From: Sphingobium sp. CCH11-B1 | GTDB lineage: Bacteria > Pseudomonadota > Alphaproteobacteria > Sphingomonadales > Sphingomonadaceae | Direction of reading: 5' to 3' | Assembly (NCBI RefSeq): GCF_001556865.1 | Contig: NZ_LSJY01000098.1 | Location: 1-14,091, forward strand | DNA length: 14,091 nt | In this document: positions 1 to 6,870 of the stretch, one piece after another | Numbering within the stretch: the first letter of the stretch is position 1 | How the letters are laid out: each line of letters starts with the position of its first letter | Notes under the pieces: model-generated | The model's input: only the letters and a program-made list of their open reading frames with translations | Told to the model about the DNA's origin: nothing | The model's database searches: none | Program-made: the position numbers and the translations under genes

Positions 1-1
1 G

Positions 2-760
2 CCGCTCTCCGCCGACCTGGCCGCCGCCCCCGCCTATGTGTGGGACGGCCGGGCAATCCGCGCGGTGGAGGCGTTCGCGCCGGTCGACTATGCGCTGCTG
101 ACCGGCATCGACGCGCAGAAGGGCGCGTTGCTTGAAAATACGCGCCGTCATGCCGCTGGCCACGCCGCGCATGACGTGCTGCTGTGGGGCGCGCGCGGCA
201 CCGGCAAGTCCGCCGTCGTCGCCGCGGTCGTGGGGCAGTTGCAGGGGGAGGGGACGGATGTCGCCCTGCTGCAATGCGCCATCGACGAACTGGTCAGCCT
301 GCCCGCGCTCTTCTCGCTGCTGCGCGCGACGACGCGGCCCTTCATCCTGTTCCTCGACGATCTGGGGTTCGATGAGGACGGGGCCGGCGCGGCCCGGACG
401 CTGCGCTCGCTGCTTCAGGGCGGCACGGCCGCGCGCCCGGCCAATGTCCGCCTCTACGTCACCTCCAACCGCCGCCACATCGTGCCGCGGCATCTTTCCG
501 AACAGGACGATCCGATCAACCCGCGCGACGTGGTGGACGACAGGATGGCGCTGTCGGACCGGTTCGGGCTCAGCCTTGGCTTCCACGCCATCGACCAGGA
601 TGCCTATGTCGCGATCGTCGCCGGCTATGCGGCGACGCTTGGTCTGTCGTTCGATCCTAAGGAAGCGATTCAATGGGCGACGCAGCGGGGCAGCCGCTCG
701 GGCCGCGTCGCCTGGCAATATGTGGTGGAACTGGCGGGCCGCAACGGGCTGACGGTCTGA
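2..760 (+). CDS. DUF815-family P-loop ATPase, 5' end outside the window
   Basis: This is the C-terminal 252 residues of an AAA-type ATP-binding protein of the DUF815 family. The frame is open to the left edge (PLSADLAAAPAYVWDGR...), so the GTG at 38 is an internal valine codon and not a start. Counting from that valine, the Walker A motif GARGTGKS is at residues 51-58, the Walker B strand FILFLDD at 102-108, and the sensor-like segment VTSNRRHIVPRH at 141-152. The segment DRMALSDRFGLSLGF is typical of the family C-terminal half. The family is predicted to be a cytoplasmic ATPase; its cellular role is not established, and nothing here resolves it. It ends 14 bases before the stop of the convergent dehydrogenase gene, with no visible terminator between them. 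The family call is firm and the function is open. Confidence 0.93.
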   Translation, partial: PLSADLAAAPAYVWDGRAIRAVEAFAPVDYALLTGIDAQKGALLENTRRHAAGHAAHDVLLWGARGTGKSAVVAAVVGQLQGEGTDVALLQCAIDELVSLPALFSLLRATTRPFILFLDDLGFDEDGAGAARTLRSLLQGGTAARPANVRLYVTSNRRHIVPRHLSEQDDPINPRDVVDDRMALSDRFGLSLGFHAIDQDAYVAIVAGYAATLGLSFDPKEAIQWATQRGSRSGRVAWQYVVELAGRNGLTV

Positions 761-774
761 CGGGCGGCCAGGCG

Positions 775-2100
775 CTATTTCGCCTTCGTCACCCGCCAGA
801 TGATATTGCCGACATCGTCGCTGACCAGCAGCGCGCCCGTGGCGTCTGCCGTCACATCGACCGGCCGGCCCTGCGCCGCGCCATCCTTGTCCAGGAATCC
901 GGTCAGCACGTCGACCGGCTTTGCCTTGCCCGCCTCGCCATCGGAAAAGCCGACATAGACGACCTTGTATCCCGCCGCCGGCTTGCGATTCCAGCTGCCG
1001 TGCAGGCCCACGAACGCGCCATCCGTATAGGGTGCGCCCAACTGCACCTTGTCCGCGAAGGTCAGGCCCAGCGGCGCGACATGGTTGCCCAGCGCATAGT
1101 CGGGTCGCTTGGTATATTCGCGGATTTCCGGCCGCTGCGGCTGGACGCGCCGGTCCTCATACCCGCCCCAGTAGTTCCATGGCCAGCCATAGAAGGCCCC
1201 GAATTCGATCCGCGCCAGATAGTCGGGCACCAGGTCCCCGCCCAGCATGTCGCGTTCGTTGACCACGCCCCACAGCGCGCCGCTCTTGGGTTCGAAGGCA
1301 AGACCCACCGGATTGCGCAGGCCATAGGCGAAGACGCGCTTGTATCCGGTCTTGGGATTGACCTCCAGCACCATCGCCCGGCCCTGTTCCAGCTCCAGCC
1401 CATTTTCGCCGATATTGCTGTTCGATCCCACGCCGACATAGAGCAGCCCCGCGGGACTGGCCGCCAGGCTCTTGGTCCAGTGCTGGTTGGGGGCCTGGGC
1501 CGGCAGGTCGATGATCTTGCGGCCCTTTGCCGTGATCTTCGTCTCGCCATCCTTGTAGGGGAAAGCCATCAGCGCGTCGGTGTTGGCGACATAGAGCGTG
1601 TCGCCCAGCAGTGCCATGCCATAGGGCGAATGAAGGCCGGTCAGGAAGGGCGTCTTCACCTCCGCCTTGCCGTCGCCATCCGCGTCGCGCAGCAGGGTGA
1701 TGCGGTTGGCCGAAGGGACGCCCGCGCCGGCCTTGGTCATAAGATAGGCCATGATCCGGTCGACGATCCCGTCCTTGGGCCGGGGCGGGCTGTTGGTTTC
1801 CGCGACCAATATGTCGCCATTGGGCAGGCGCAGCATGGATCGCGGATGGCTCAACCCCTCGGCGAAGCGGGCGACGGCCAGACCCTTGGCCGCGACCGGC
1901 TTCGCGCCCGCCGCCCAGGGCTTTACATCGGCGATGTTGACGGTGGGCAGCATCTCGCTGCGCGGCGCGGTGAACACCGGCTCGCGTCCCGTGTCCGCGC
2001 CGGGCGGCAACTGGGCGGTGTCGCCCTGCGCCAGATAGAGGAAAGCGCCGCCGGCAAGGGCAAGCGCGACGAGCGGCAGGACAATGACATGCTTGTTCAT
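775..2100 (-). CDS. Exported PQQ-type sorbosone dehydrogenase-like protein
   Basis: A 441-residue soluble quinoprotein of the glucose/sorbosone dehydrogenase family (six-bladed propeller). Residues 1-25 are a hydrophobic export or anchor segment (VIVLPLVALALAGGAFLYLA) with no lipobox cysteine, so the enzyme is probably periplasmic or inner-membrane tethered. Propeller repeats include GLSHPRSMLRLPNGDILVAE (82-101), LHSPYGMALLGDTLYVANTD (156-175) and LYVGVGSNSNIGENG (220-234). By analogy with soluble glucose dehydrogenase, His207 (NQHW) would be the catalytic base and Arg262 (GLRNP) a PQQ contact. An acidic DADGDG loop (139-144) may bind calcium. The start at 2100 was chosen because AGAAGG lies just upstream and the signal segment begins there; the longer open frame has no family similarity. 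The substrate cannot be read from sequence, and no PQQ biosynthesis genes are in the window. It follows the small membrane protein gene by 53 bases. Confidence 0.9.
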   Translation of the reverse strand: MNKHVIVLPLVALALAGGAFLYLAQGDTAQLPPGADTGREPVFTAPRSEMLPTVNIADVKPWAAGAKPVAAKGLAVARFAEGLSHPRSMLRLPNGDILVAETNSPPRPKDGIVDRIMAYLMTKAGAGVPSANRITLLRDADGDGKAEVKTPFLTGLHSPYGMALLGDTLYVANTDALMAFPYKDGETKITAKGRKIIDLPAQAPNQHWTKSLAASPAGLLYVGVGSNSNIGENGLELEQGRAMVLEVNPKTGYKRVFAYGLRNPVGLAFEPKSGALWGVVNERDMLGGDLVPDYLARIEFGAFYGWPWNYWGGYEDRRVQPQRPEIREYTKRPDYALGNHVAPLGLTFADKVQLGAPYTDGAFVGLHGSWNRKPAAGYKVVYVGFSDGEAGKAKPVDVLTGFLDKDGAAQGRPVDVTADATGALLVSDDVGNIIWRVTKAK

Positions 2101-2153
2101 GCCCTTCTCTCTATGCGCGGCCGTCGCGTCGGGCAAGGCGGATGCCGCTTGGC

Positions 2154-2327
2154 TTAGCGGCCTCGTTCGCGCAGCCACAAGAGCAGCGCGATCGCTACGC
2201 CTATGGCCGTGCCCGCCAGCAATCCGATGCTGGGTTGCCCCATCAATCCTCCCAGGATCGTGCCGGCAAGAATCAGCAGCGCGATGATCGCGCCAGCGCC
2301 GGTCGGGTTCTTTCTGCCTTGGCTCAT
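2154..2327 (-). CDS. Small two-helix membrane protein, function unknown
   Basis: A 57-residue protein, MSQGRKNPTGAG then two hydrophobic segments at about residues 11-28 and 33-52 separated by a GQPS turn, ending in the basic tail WLRERGR. The shape is that of a small inner-membrane hairpin protein with cytoplasmic ends. I recall similar short proteins with a GQPSIG-type turn as conserved hypotheticals in sphingomonads, but I assign no function. The ATG at 2327 is preferred over longer in-frame options because AAGGG sits eight bases upstream. It is the likely first gene of a two-gene unit with the dehydrogenase. It could be an assembly or stability partner for that enzyme, but this is only suggested by position. 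Confidence 0.72.
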   Translation of the reverse strand: MSQGRKNPTGAGAIIALLILAGTILGGLMGQPSIGLLAGTAIGVAIALLLWLRERGR

Positions 2328-2567
2328 CGCGTCCGCCCTTGCCATGGCGCGGACGGGAAGGCCAGCGCTTTGCGCGGCTGCTCTCCGCCGCCCCGATACG
2401 GGACCGTCCGCCCCAAAATGGGATAGATGCGCCAATATGGCACTTGGCTAACGGCGCGTTGACTCCTCTATCTCTCGCCGGAAGCCAAGTCGTTGATCTG
2501 GCACGATGTTTGAACCCGCGCGCCCCAGGGGAGCGCATTGTCGCGCGCCTGGACTATGGGGGCCATC
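2328..2567. promoter_or_regulatory. Divergent intergenic region with an 8-bp inverted repeat
   Basis: These 240 bases separate two divergently transcribed small genes and must hold promoters for both unless transcription enters from outside. The clearest structure is a perfect inverted repeat, ACTTGGCT at 2442-2449 and AGCCAAGT at 2483-2490, with 33 bases between the arms. Neither direction shows a convincing -35/-10 pair. A sequence like a sigma-54 site at 2499-2514 lacks the essential -12 GC. The rest is plain GC-rich sequence with no hairpin-plus-T-run. Confidence 0.35.
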
Positions 2568-2777
2568 ATGCAACTGCCATATCTTGCGAACCGCAAGAGC
2601 TACGACGACGCGGCGGAGCTGATGCGCCGGTTCGGCGCCAATGCAGGGTATGAAGCCGCGGCGCGCGCCGACCAGAGCTTGGACGTTGGCAACCACATCA
2701 CCTTCTGCCACTGGCGCCAGATCGAACGATTGATCGTCCTGCTCACCTACAACCAGCCGCTCGGCACGATCCACTAG
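2568..2777 (+). CDS. Conserved hypothetical protein, 69 residues
   Basis: Encodes MQLPYLANRKSYDDAAELMR followed by an amphipathic, mostly helical stretch and the core HITFCHWRQIERLIVLLTYN, ending QPLGTIH. There is no signal peptide or membrane segment, so it is probably a small cytoplasmic protein. I recall short proteins with the PYLANRKSYDDAAEL opening and a CxWRQxERLI core in sphingomonads without a known role. The ATG at 2568 is preferred to the in-frame TTG at 2538 and ATG at 2556 because a GGGGG run lies six bases upstream and the conserved part starts there. Cys47 and Trp49 are the most distinctive residues. It is a single gene, divergent from the small membrane protein and convergent with argC. 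Confidence 0.68.
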   Translation: MQLPYLANRKSYDDAAELMRRFGANAGYEAAARADQSLDVGNHITFCHWRQIERLIVLLTYNQPLGTIH

Positions 2778-2867
2778 GGCATAAGCGCAGCAGGCCGCCC
2801 GACCTTCGTCGCCGCGGTCCTGGCCCGGCGCCCGCCATCTTGCGACTGACGGGAACCCATCGGGCTT

Positions 2868-3812
2868 TTAAAGCCGCAGCCCCGATGTTTCCGGCAATCC
2901 CGCCAGAATGTTGAGATTCTGCACCGCCGCGCCGGCCGCGCCCTTGCCCAGATTGTCGAGCGCCGCAACCAGCCGCGCCTGACCTGTATCCTCGTTGCCG
3001 AAGACGAACAGCGCCAGCCGGTCGGTCGCGCCGACATGCTCCAGCACGACGCCGCTCATGCCGGCGCTTTCCTCCGCCGACGCCACGCTTACGATCGGCG
3101 ATCCGGCATAGGCCTGCGCCAGCGCCGCGCGGATGTCCGCCAGCGCCGGAGCGCCCGGCATGGCGCGCAGTTGCAACGGCACTTCCACGATCATGCCGCG
3201 ATAGGCGTCGGCCACGGCCGGGGCAAAGAGGGGCGGGTGCGCCAGCCCGGAATAGCGCGTCATTTCCGGCACATGCTTGTGCGCCAGCGTCAGCCCGTAG
3301 GGGCGGAAAGCGCTGGGGCCTCCTGTCTCGCCCTCATAGTCCGCGATCATCGCCTTGCCGCCGCCCGAATAGCCCGACGCGCCCGACACGGTGACCGGCC
3401 AGTCGGCGGGCAGCAGCCCCGCCAGCACCAAAGGCCGCACCAGCGCCAGGAAGCCCGTGGGCCAGCATCCCGGATTGGCGACGAAGCGGCTCTGCGCGAG
3501 CCGTTCCCGGTGGCCCGGCTCCAGTTCGGCAAAGCCGTAGGTCCATCCCTCCGCCACGCGATGCGCGGTCGATGCATCGATCACGCGCGTCCGGCCATTG
3601 TCGATCAGCGTCACCGCCTCTCGTGCCGCGTCGTCGGGCAGGCACAGGATCACGATGTCGGCGGCGTTCAGCGCCTCCCGGCGCGCGGCCGCGTCGCGCC
3701 GCCGCTCTTCCGGCACGGCGATGATCGACAGTTCGGGCCGTCCCGCCAGCCGTTCGGCGATCTCGATGCCGGTCGTGCCGTGGCCGCCGTCGATGAAGAC
3801 ATGGGTGCTCAT
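2868..3812 (-). CDS. argC: N-acetyl-gamma-glutamyl-phosphate reductase, type 2
   Basis: A 314-residue enzyme of arginine biosynthesis that makes N-acetylglutamate semialdehyde from N-acetylglutamyl phosphate with NADPH in the cytoplasm. The N-terminal nucleotide-binding motif GGHGTTGIEIAERL is at 9-22. The catalytic cysteine is Cys116 in VANPGCWPTGF, and the general-base histidine is probably His180 in LAHKHVPEM. SGASGYSGGGK (143-153) is the conserved glycine-rich segment. The length of about 310 and the short C-terminal part place it in the shorter type 2 form (AGPR, TIGR01851 group) and not the roughly 345-residue type 1. Its ATG overlaps the TGA of the NlpC/P60 gene as ATGA, so translation is probably coupled. 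No other arg gene is nearby. A small GGCTTT/AAAGCC palindrome straddles the stop codon, but its loop is too small to call a terminator. Confidence 0.95.
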   Translation of the reverse strand: MSTHVFIDGGHGTTGIEIAERLAGRPELSIIAVPEERRRDAAARREALNAADIVILCLPDDAAREAVTLIDNGRTRVIDASTAHRVAEGWTYGFAELEPGHRERLAQSRFVANPGCWPTGFLALVRPLVLAGLLPADWPVTVSGASGYSGGGKAMIADYEGETGGPSAFRPYGLTLAHKHVPEMTRYSGLAHPPLFAPAVADAYRGMIVEVPLQLRAMPGAPALADIRAALAQAYAGSPIVSVASAEESAGMSGVVLEHVGATDRLALFVFGNEDTGQARLVAALDNLGKGAAGAAVQNLNILAGLPETSGLRL

Positions 3813-4717
3813 GCCGCGATCCTCCGCCGCGCGATGATCGGCTGGGCATGGGCGTCCGCCAGCCGCGAAACCACGTCGGCCAGCGGCTCTTCCACCACCG
3901 CCATCCAATATGCGTTGGCATGCAGCAGCGTGCGCGCGTCGGTCATGATGCCGACATGGCCGGAGAAGAAGACCAGGTCGCCCCGCTGCAACGGCGTTTC
4001 GCTGTCGATCGGCGCGCCCACGCCCTCGCATTGCAGGTCGGTGTCGCGCGGCGCGGCAATCCCCACGCGCGCCAGCGCCACCTGCACCAGCCCCGAACAA
4101 TCTATGCCGCGATGCCCGCGCCCGCCCCAGATATAGGGCTGGCCGATATGACGCCGCGCCGCCTCGACCCAATCGTCCGGCTTGGCCGCGACCGGCTCCA
4201 CATGGCGAAGATGGACATAGCCTTCCGCGCAGGCAAGGAAATCGCCCTGCGGCTCTCCCGAAACCAGCGCGCCCATCGGCCAATAATCGGCGATAGGCGA
4301 CTTGATGTCGGGCGCGCTGAACAGCGGCGCGGTGTCGGCGATCACCCGGTGCGTGGCGGTTTCCAGCACATCCAGCGCCTCGCGCCGGACATAGCCGACA
4401 TAGCCGTCATGTCCGCAAAAGCCCCACGCCCAATCGGTCGTGACGTCCAGCGCATGGAAAGTCTCGCCGCGCAATATCTCGCTCACCGCTTCGGCGGTGG
4501 GGGAAGACGACGACAGGACAGGCGTGCCCGCCGCCACGCAGGTCAGCGCCACGGCGCGGGCATAATGGGCCGAAAACAGCGTGCCCGCCAGCGACAGGTC
4601 AGCCAGGTCGCCCCGCGCCGCATGGACGCGCCGGTCCAATGCTATCGATCGGCCGTCGAGGCGGAAACGGGTTCGTTCAGCCGACGCGGTCTTTATGGGG
4701 GTGTTCGTGCCTTTCAT
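3809..4717 (-). CDS. SH3-domain NlpC/P60 cysteine peptidase
   Basis: A 302-residue protein with an N-terminal pair of bacterial SH3-like domains (about 30-175) and a C-terminal NlpC/P60 domain (about 180-295). The catalytic cysteine is Cys207 in GIDCSGLVQ, the histidine is His254 in SGHVGIM, and the third polar residue is His266 in LLHANAY. This architecture matches YkfC-type gamma-D-glutamyl-L-diamino acid endopeptidases, which cut murein peptides. There is no signal peptide, so a cytoplasmic role in recycling imported muropeptides is more likely than wall hydrolysis; the substrate is inferred. The ATG at 4717 is chosen because AGGAA lies nine bases upstream; the alternative TTG at 4756 has no such site. 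The chosen start lies 41 bases inside the MarR gene, and the stop overlaps the argC start by four bases. Confidence 0.9.
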   Translation of the reverse strand: MKGTNTPIKTASAERTRFRLDGRSIALDRRVHAARGDLADLSLAGTLFSAHYARAVALTCVAAGTPVLSSSSPTAEAVSEILRGETFHALDVTTDWAWGFCGHDGYVGYVRREALDVLETATHRVIADTAPLFSAPDIKSPIADYWPMGALVSGEPQGDFLACAEGYVHLRHVEPVAAKPDDWVEAARRHIGQPYIWGGRGHRGIDCSGLVQVALARVGIAAPRDTDLQCEGVGAPIDSETPLQRGDLVFFSGHVGIMTDARTLLHANAYWMAVVEEPLADVVSRLADAHAQPIIARRRIAA

Positions 4718-5075
4718 CGCGCGCGGTTCCTGCGATGAAATGGTGAAAGGCGTCAAGAAATTCCGCCCCTTTCGTCGTTCGGGTGATGAAAATATTGCGC
4801 CGGTCCGCCGCGTCGCGCTCCCGCCGCAGATATCCGAGCGCCGACAATTTGTTCAATGCCCGCGTAATGACCGGCTTCGACACGTGCAGCGCTTCGGCGA
4901 GGCCGCGCACCGTATGCGGCCCTTGCCCGATATAGACCGTCATCATCAACGCCATCTGACGGTTCGTAAGATCGGGCTTGCCCGACCGGACATAGTCCAC
5001 AAGGGTCCGCATCCATTGGCCCAGAGGCTGGATGCCGGGACGTTCGATTTCGATGGGTGCGGCATGGGCGTTCAT
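4677..5075 (-). CDS. MarR-family winged-helix regulator
   Basis: A 132-residue DNA-binding protein. A leading helix (17-32) precedes LTNRQMALMMTVYIGQGPHT, then the helix-turn-helix VRGLAEALHVSKPVITRALNK (56-76) and the wing GYLRRERDAADRRNIFI (81-97). The DxRR segment of the wing is characteristic of MarR proteins. The C-terminal dimerisation helix is short and ends in a histidine/basic tail (ERHEHPHKDRVG). The start has AAGG five bases upstream. It lies 60 bases after pepA and its last 41 bases overlap the NlpC/P60 gene. The usual MarR pattern would be repression of its own operon relieved by a small ligand; the ligand is unknown. An imperfect repeat TTACGCA/TGCGTTA lies in the upstream gap, too widely spaced to call an operator with confidence. 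Confidence 0.88.
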   Translation of the reverse strand: MNAHAAPIEIERPGIQPLGQWMRTLVDYVRSGKPDLTNRQMALMMTVYIGQGPHTVRGLAEALHVSKPVITRALNKLSALGYLRRERDAADRRNIFITRTTKGAEFLDAFHHFIAGTARDERHEHPHKDRVG

Positions 5076-5135
5076 GTCGCCTTAACGCATGATTCCCAAT
5101 CCGGTTGCGTAACGGAGCAGGCTGGCGGCGATGCC

Positions 5136-6530
5136 CTAAGGCGTGCGGCAATAGCGTTGCTGCAACAGCCGGAAAACGGCTCTGAGGCCCAGCGCCTCGC
5201 CACCCTTGGGCCGCCCCGGCTTTGCCGCCGGACGCCAGGCGAACGTGTCGAGGTGCAGCCAGGGCGTACCTTCCGGCACGAAGCGTTTCAGGAACAGCGC
5301 GGCGGTGATCGCGCCCGCAAATCCGCCTTCGCCGGCATTGTTGATGTCCGCCACGTCGGACTTCAGCATCTCGGCATAGCCGTCCCACAGGGGCAACCGC
5401 CATGTCGGGTCGTCCACCTCCGCGCCGGCCGCCGCGACCTCCGCCGCCAGCGACTCGTCATTGGCGAAGAGGGCGGGAAGGTCGGGCCCCACCGCCACCC
5501 GCGCCGCGCCGGTCAGCGTCGCGAAGTCCACGATCAGTTCGGGCTGTTCCTCGCCCGCGCGCACCAGCGCGTCGCCCAGCACCAGCCGCCCTTCCGCGTC
5601 GGTATTGCCGATCTCCACCGTGATGCCCTTGCGCGTGCGCAATATGTCGCCAGGGCGGAAGGCGTTGCCGCTGATCGCATTTTCCGCCGCCGCGATCAGC
5701 AGGTGCAGCCGCACGGGCAGCCGCGCCGCCATCACCAGTTGCGCCAGCGCGATCGCATGGGCCGCCCCGCCCATGTCCTTCTTCATCAGCCGCATCCCGG
5801 CGGACGGCTTGATGTCGAGCCCTCCGCTGTCGAAACAGATGCCCTTGCCGATCAGCGCGATGCGCGGATGCGCCGGATCGCCCCAGCTGAGTTCGATAAG
5901 GCGTGGCGCGAACGCCTTGTCCGCCGCCTTGCCGACCGCGTGGATCATGGGATAGCCCTGTTCCAGCGCGTCGCCCCGCGTCACGCTGACGGTCGCGCCG
6001 AACGCCTTGCCGACCGTCCCCACCGCCGCTTCCAGGTCGGGCGGTCCCATGTCGGCGGCAGGCGTGTTGACAAGGTCGCGGACCAGCGCCACCGCCCTTG
6101 CGATCTGCACGGTCTGCTCGATCCGGGCGACATCGCCGGTCAGGAGCACGCGCGGGCCCGCCGGCTTTTCCTCGGCCCGATAGCGGTCGAACCGGTATTG
6201 CGCCGTCAGCCAGCCCAGCGCCGCAGCGCCTGTCGCCCCCTCCATCAGCCGGTACGTGCCTTCAGGCAGCATCTCGGCCGCCCGCGCCAGGCACCAGGGG
6301 CCAAGCGCCTGCCGGTCGGCGACCCCTGCCGCCACTGCCCATTCCTCGCCCTCTGTCGGGATGATCGCGACTTCGTGCGGCTTGCCCTTGAACTTCTGCG
6401 CCGCCGCGACCGCGCGGACCGGGGCGGGCTGGCTCGCCAGCCATGCATCGAACCCGTCCGGGTCGACGATATGGATCGATCGGGCGGGTTGCTGGTTGTC
6501 GATTTTGATGAGGTCGGCAAGGTCGGTCAT
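5136..6530 (-). CDS. M17 leucyl aminopeptidase family protein
   Basis: A 464-residue metallopeptidase that removes N-terminal residues from peptides in the cytoplasm. The C-terminal catalytic domain is intact. By alignment with E. coli PepA, the two-metal ligands are Lys229 and Asp234 (IGKGICFDSGG), Asp252 (MKKDMGG), and Asp311 and Glu313 (NTDAEGRLVLGDAL). Lys241 and Arg315 are the likely catalytic residues. The N-terminal domain (1-150) is divergent, as in other members annotated only as leucyl aminopeptidase family, so I give no symbol. The ATG at 6530 has no Shine-Dalgarno sequence; a candidate -10 lies seven bases upstream. It is the first gene of the minus-strand cluster with marR, NlpC/P60 and argC. 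Confidence 0.94.
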   Translation of the reverse strand: MTDLADLIKIDNQQPARSIHIVDPDGFDAWLASQPAPVRAVAAAQKFKGKPHEVAIIPTEGEEWAVAAGVADRQALGPWCLARAAEMLPEGTYRLMEGATGAAALGWLTAQYRFDRYRAEEKPAGPRVLLTGDVARIEQTVQIARAVALVRDLVNTPAADMGPPDLEAAVGTVGKAFGATVSVTRGDALEQGYPMIHAVGKAADKAFAPRLIELSWGDPAHPRIALIGKGICFDSGGLDIKPSAGMRLMKKDMGGAAHAIALAQLVMAARLPVRLHLLIAAAENAISGNAFRPGDILRTRKGITVEIGNTDAEGRLVLGDALVRAGEEQPELIVDFATLTGAARVAVGPDLPALFANDESLAAEVAAAGAEVDDPTWRLPLWDGYAEMLKSDVADINNAGEGGFAGAITAALFLKRFVPEGTPWLHLDTFAWRPAAKPGRPKGGEALGLRAVFRLLQQRYCRTP

Positions 6531-6537
6531 GTACGCG

Positions 6538-6567
6538 GATGTAGGGGAAAGCGGTTCGCGATGAAAA
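6538..6567 (-). promoter_or_regulatory. Candidate promoter of the aminopeptidase gene
   Basis: On the minus strand, TTTTCA (6562-6567) and TACATC (6538-6543) are 18 bases apart. The second element ends seven bases before the ATG at 6530, so transcription would begin at or very close to the start codon. The hexamers match the sigma-70 consensus only moderately. The call rests on spacing and on the absence of a ribosome binding site. Confidence 0.33.
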
Positions 6568-6669
6568 GCGCAAACTTCGTCGCCCGGCCCGCACGGATGG
6601 CCCCTTCTTCCTTTGCGTGCACCGTCCGAACGGCCTAGTCTGGACCCATAACAAACAAGGAGACGGATC

Positions 6670-6870
6670 ATGATGCACGGTGACGATCGCAGCCTTCAGG
6701 CCGCCCGCGCGCGCGCCTATGCGCTCGCGGAAAGCGGGCAGTTCGACAACAGCCATGCGGTGCAGCAGGCACTGGTGGCGGAGGGCTGGGCCAATGCCGG
6801 CCGCGCCCTCGACAGCGACTATGCGCGCAAGGCCATCGGCGAAAAGTGCCGCGCGGCCCAGGCGCATTGA
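6670..6870 (+). CDS. Small conserved hypothetical protein, 66 residues
   Basis: A hydrophilic, alanine- and arginine-rich protein that begins MMHGDDRSLQAARARAYALA and continues with AVQQALVAEGWANAGRALDS. It is predicted to be almost entirely helical, with no signal or membrane segment, and carries no motif I can name. The start is well supported by AAGGAG six bases upstream. The second ATG at 6673 is an equally possible initiation codon. Its TGA shares one base with the ATG of the downstream lipoprotein (TGATG), so the two are probably translated together. It is divergent from the aminopeptidase. A weak promoter-like pair (TTTGCG, TAGTCT, spacing 18) precedes it at 6612-6641. Confidence 0.75.
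   Translation: MMHGDDRSLQAARARAYALAESGQFDNSHAVQQALVAEGWANAGRALDSDYARKAIGEKCRAAQAH

Noticed and set aside
38..40. GTG at 38 as the start of the DUF815 gene
   Set aside because: The frame is open to base 2, and the upstream residues (LAAAPAYVWDGR) continue the family sequence.
673..2157. A 494-codon plus-strand frame opposite the dehydrogenase
   Set aside because: Antisense of a clear quinoprotein propeller, with no motif and no ribosome binding site.
2499..2514. A sigma-54-like sequence TGGCACGATGTTTGAA upstream of the 69-residue gene
   Set aside because: The -24 half is perfect, but the invariant GC at -12 is GA. I would expect this by chance in GC-rich DNA.
2778..2867. Possible terminator between the 69-residue gene and argC
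   Set aside because: CCCATCGGGCTTTT offers only a three-base-pair stem, and the GGCTTT/AAAGCC palindrome has a one-base loop. Neither is a credible intrinsic terminator.
4581..6638. A 685-codon plus-strand frame antisense to pepA and marR
   Set aside because: Same antisense-shadow composition. The minus strand carries intact catalytic motifs of M17 and MarR proteins.
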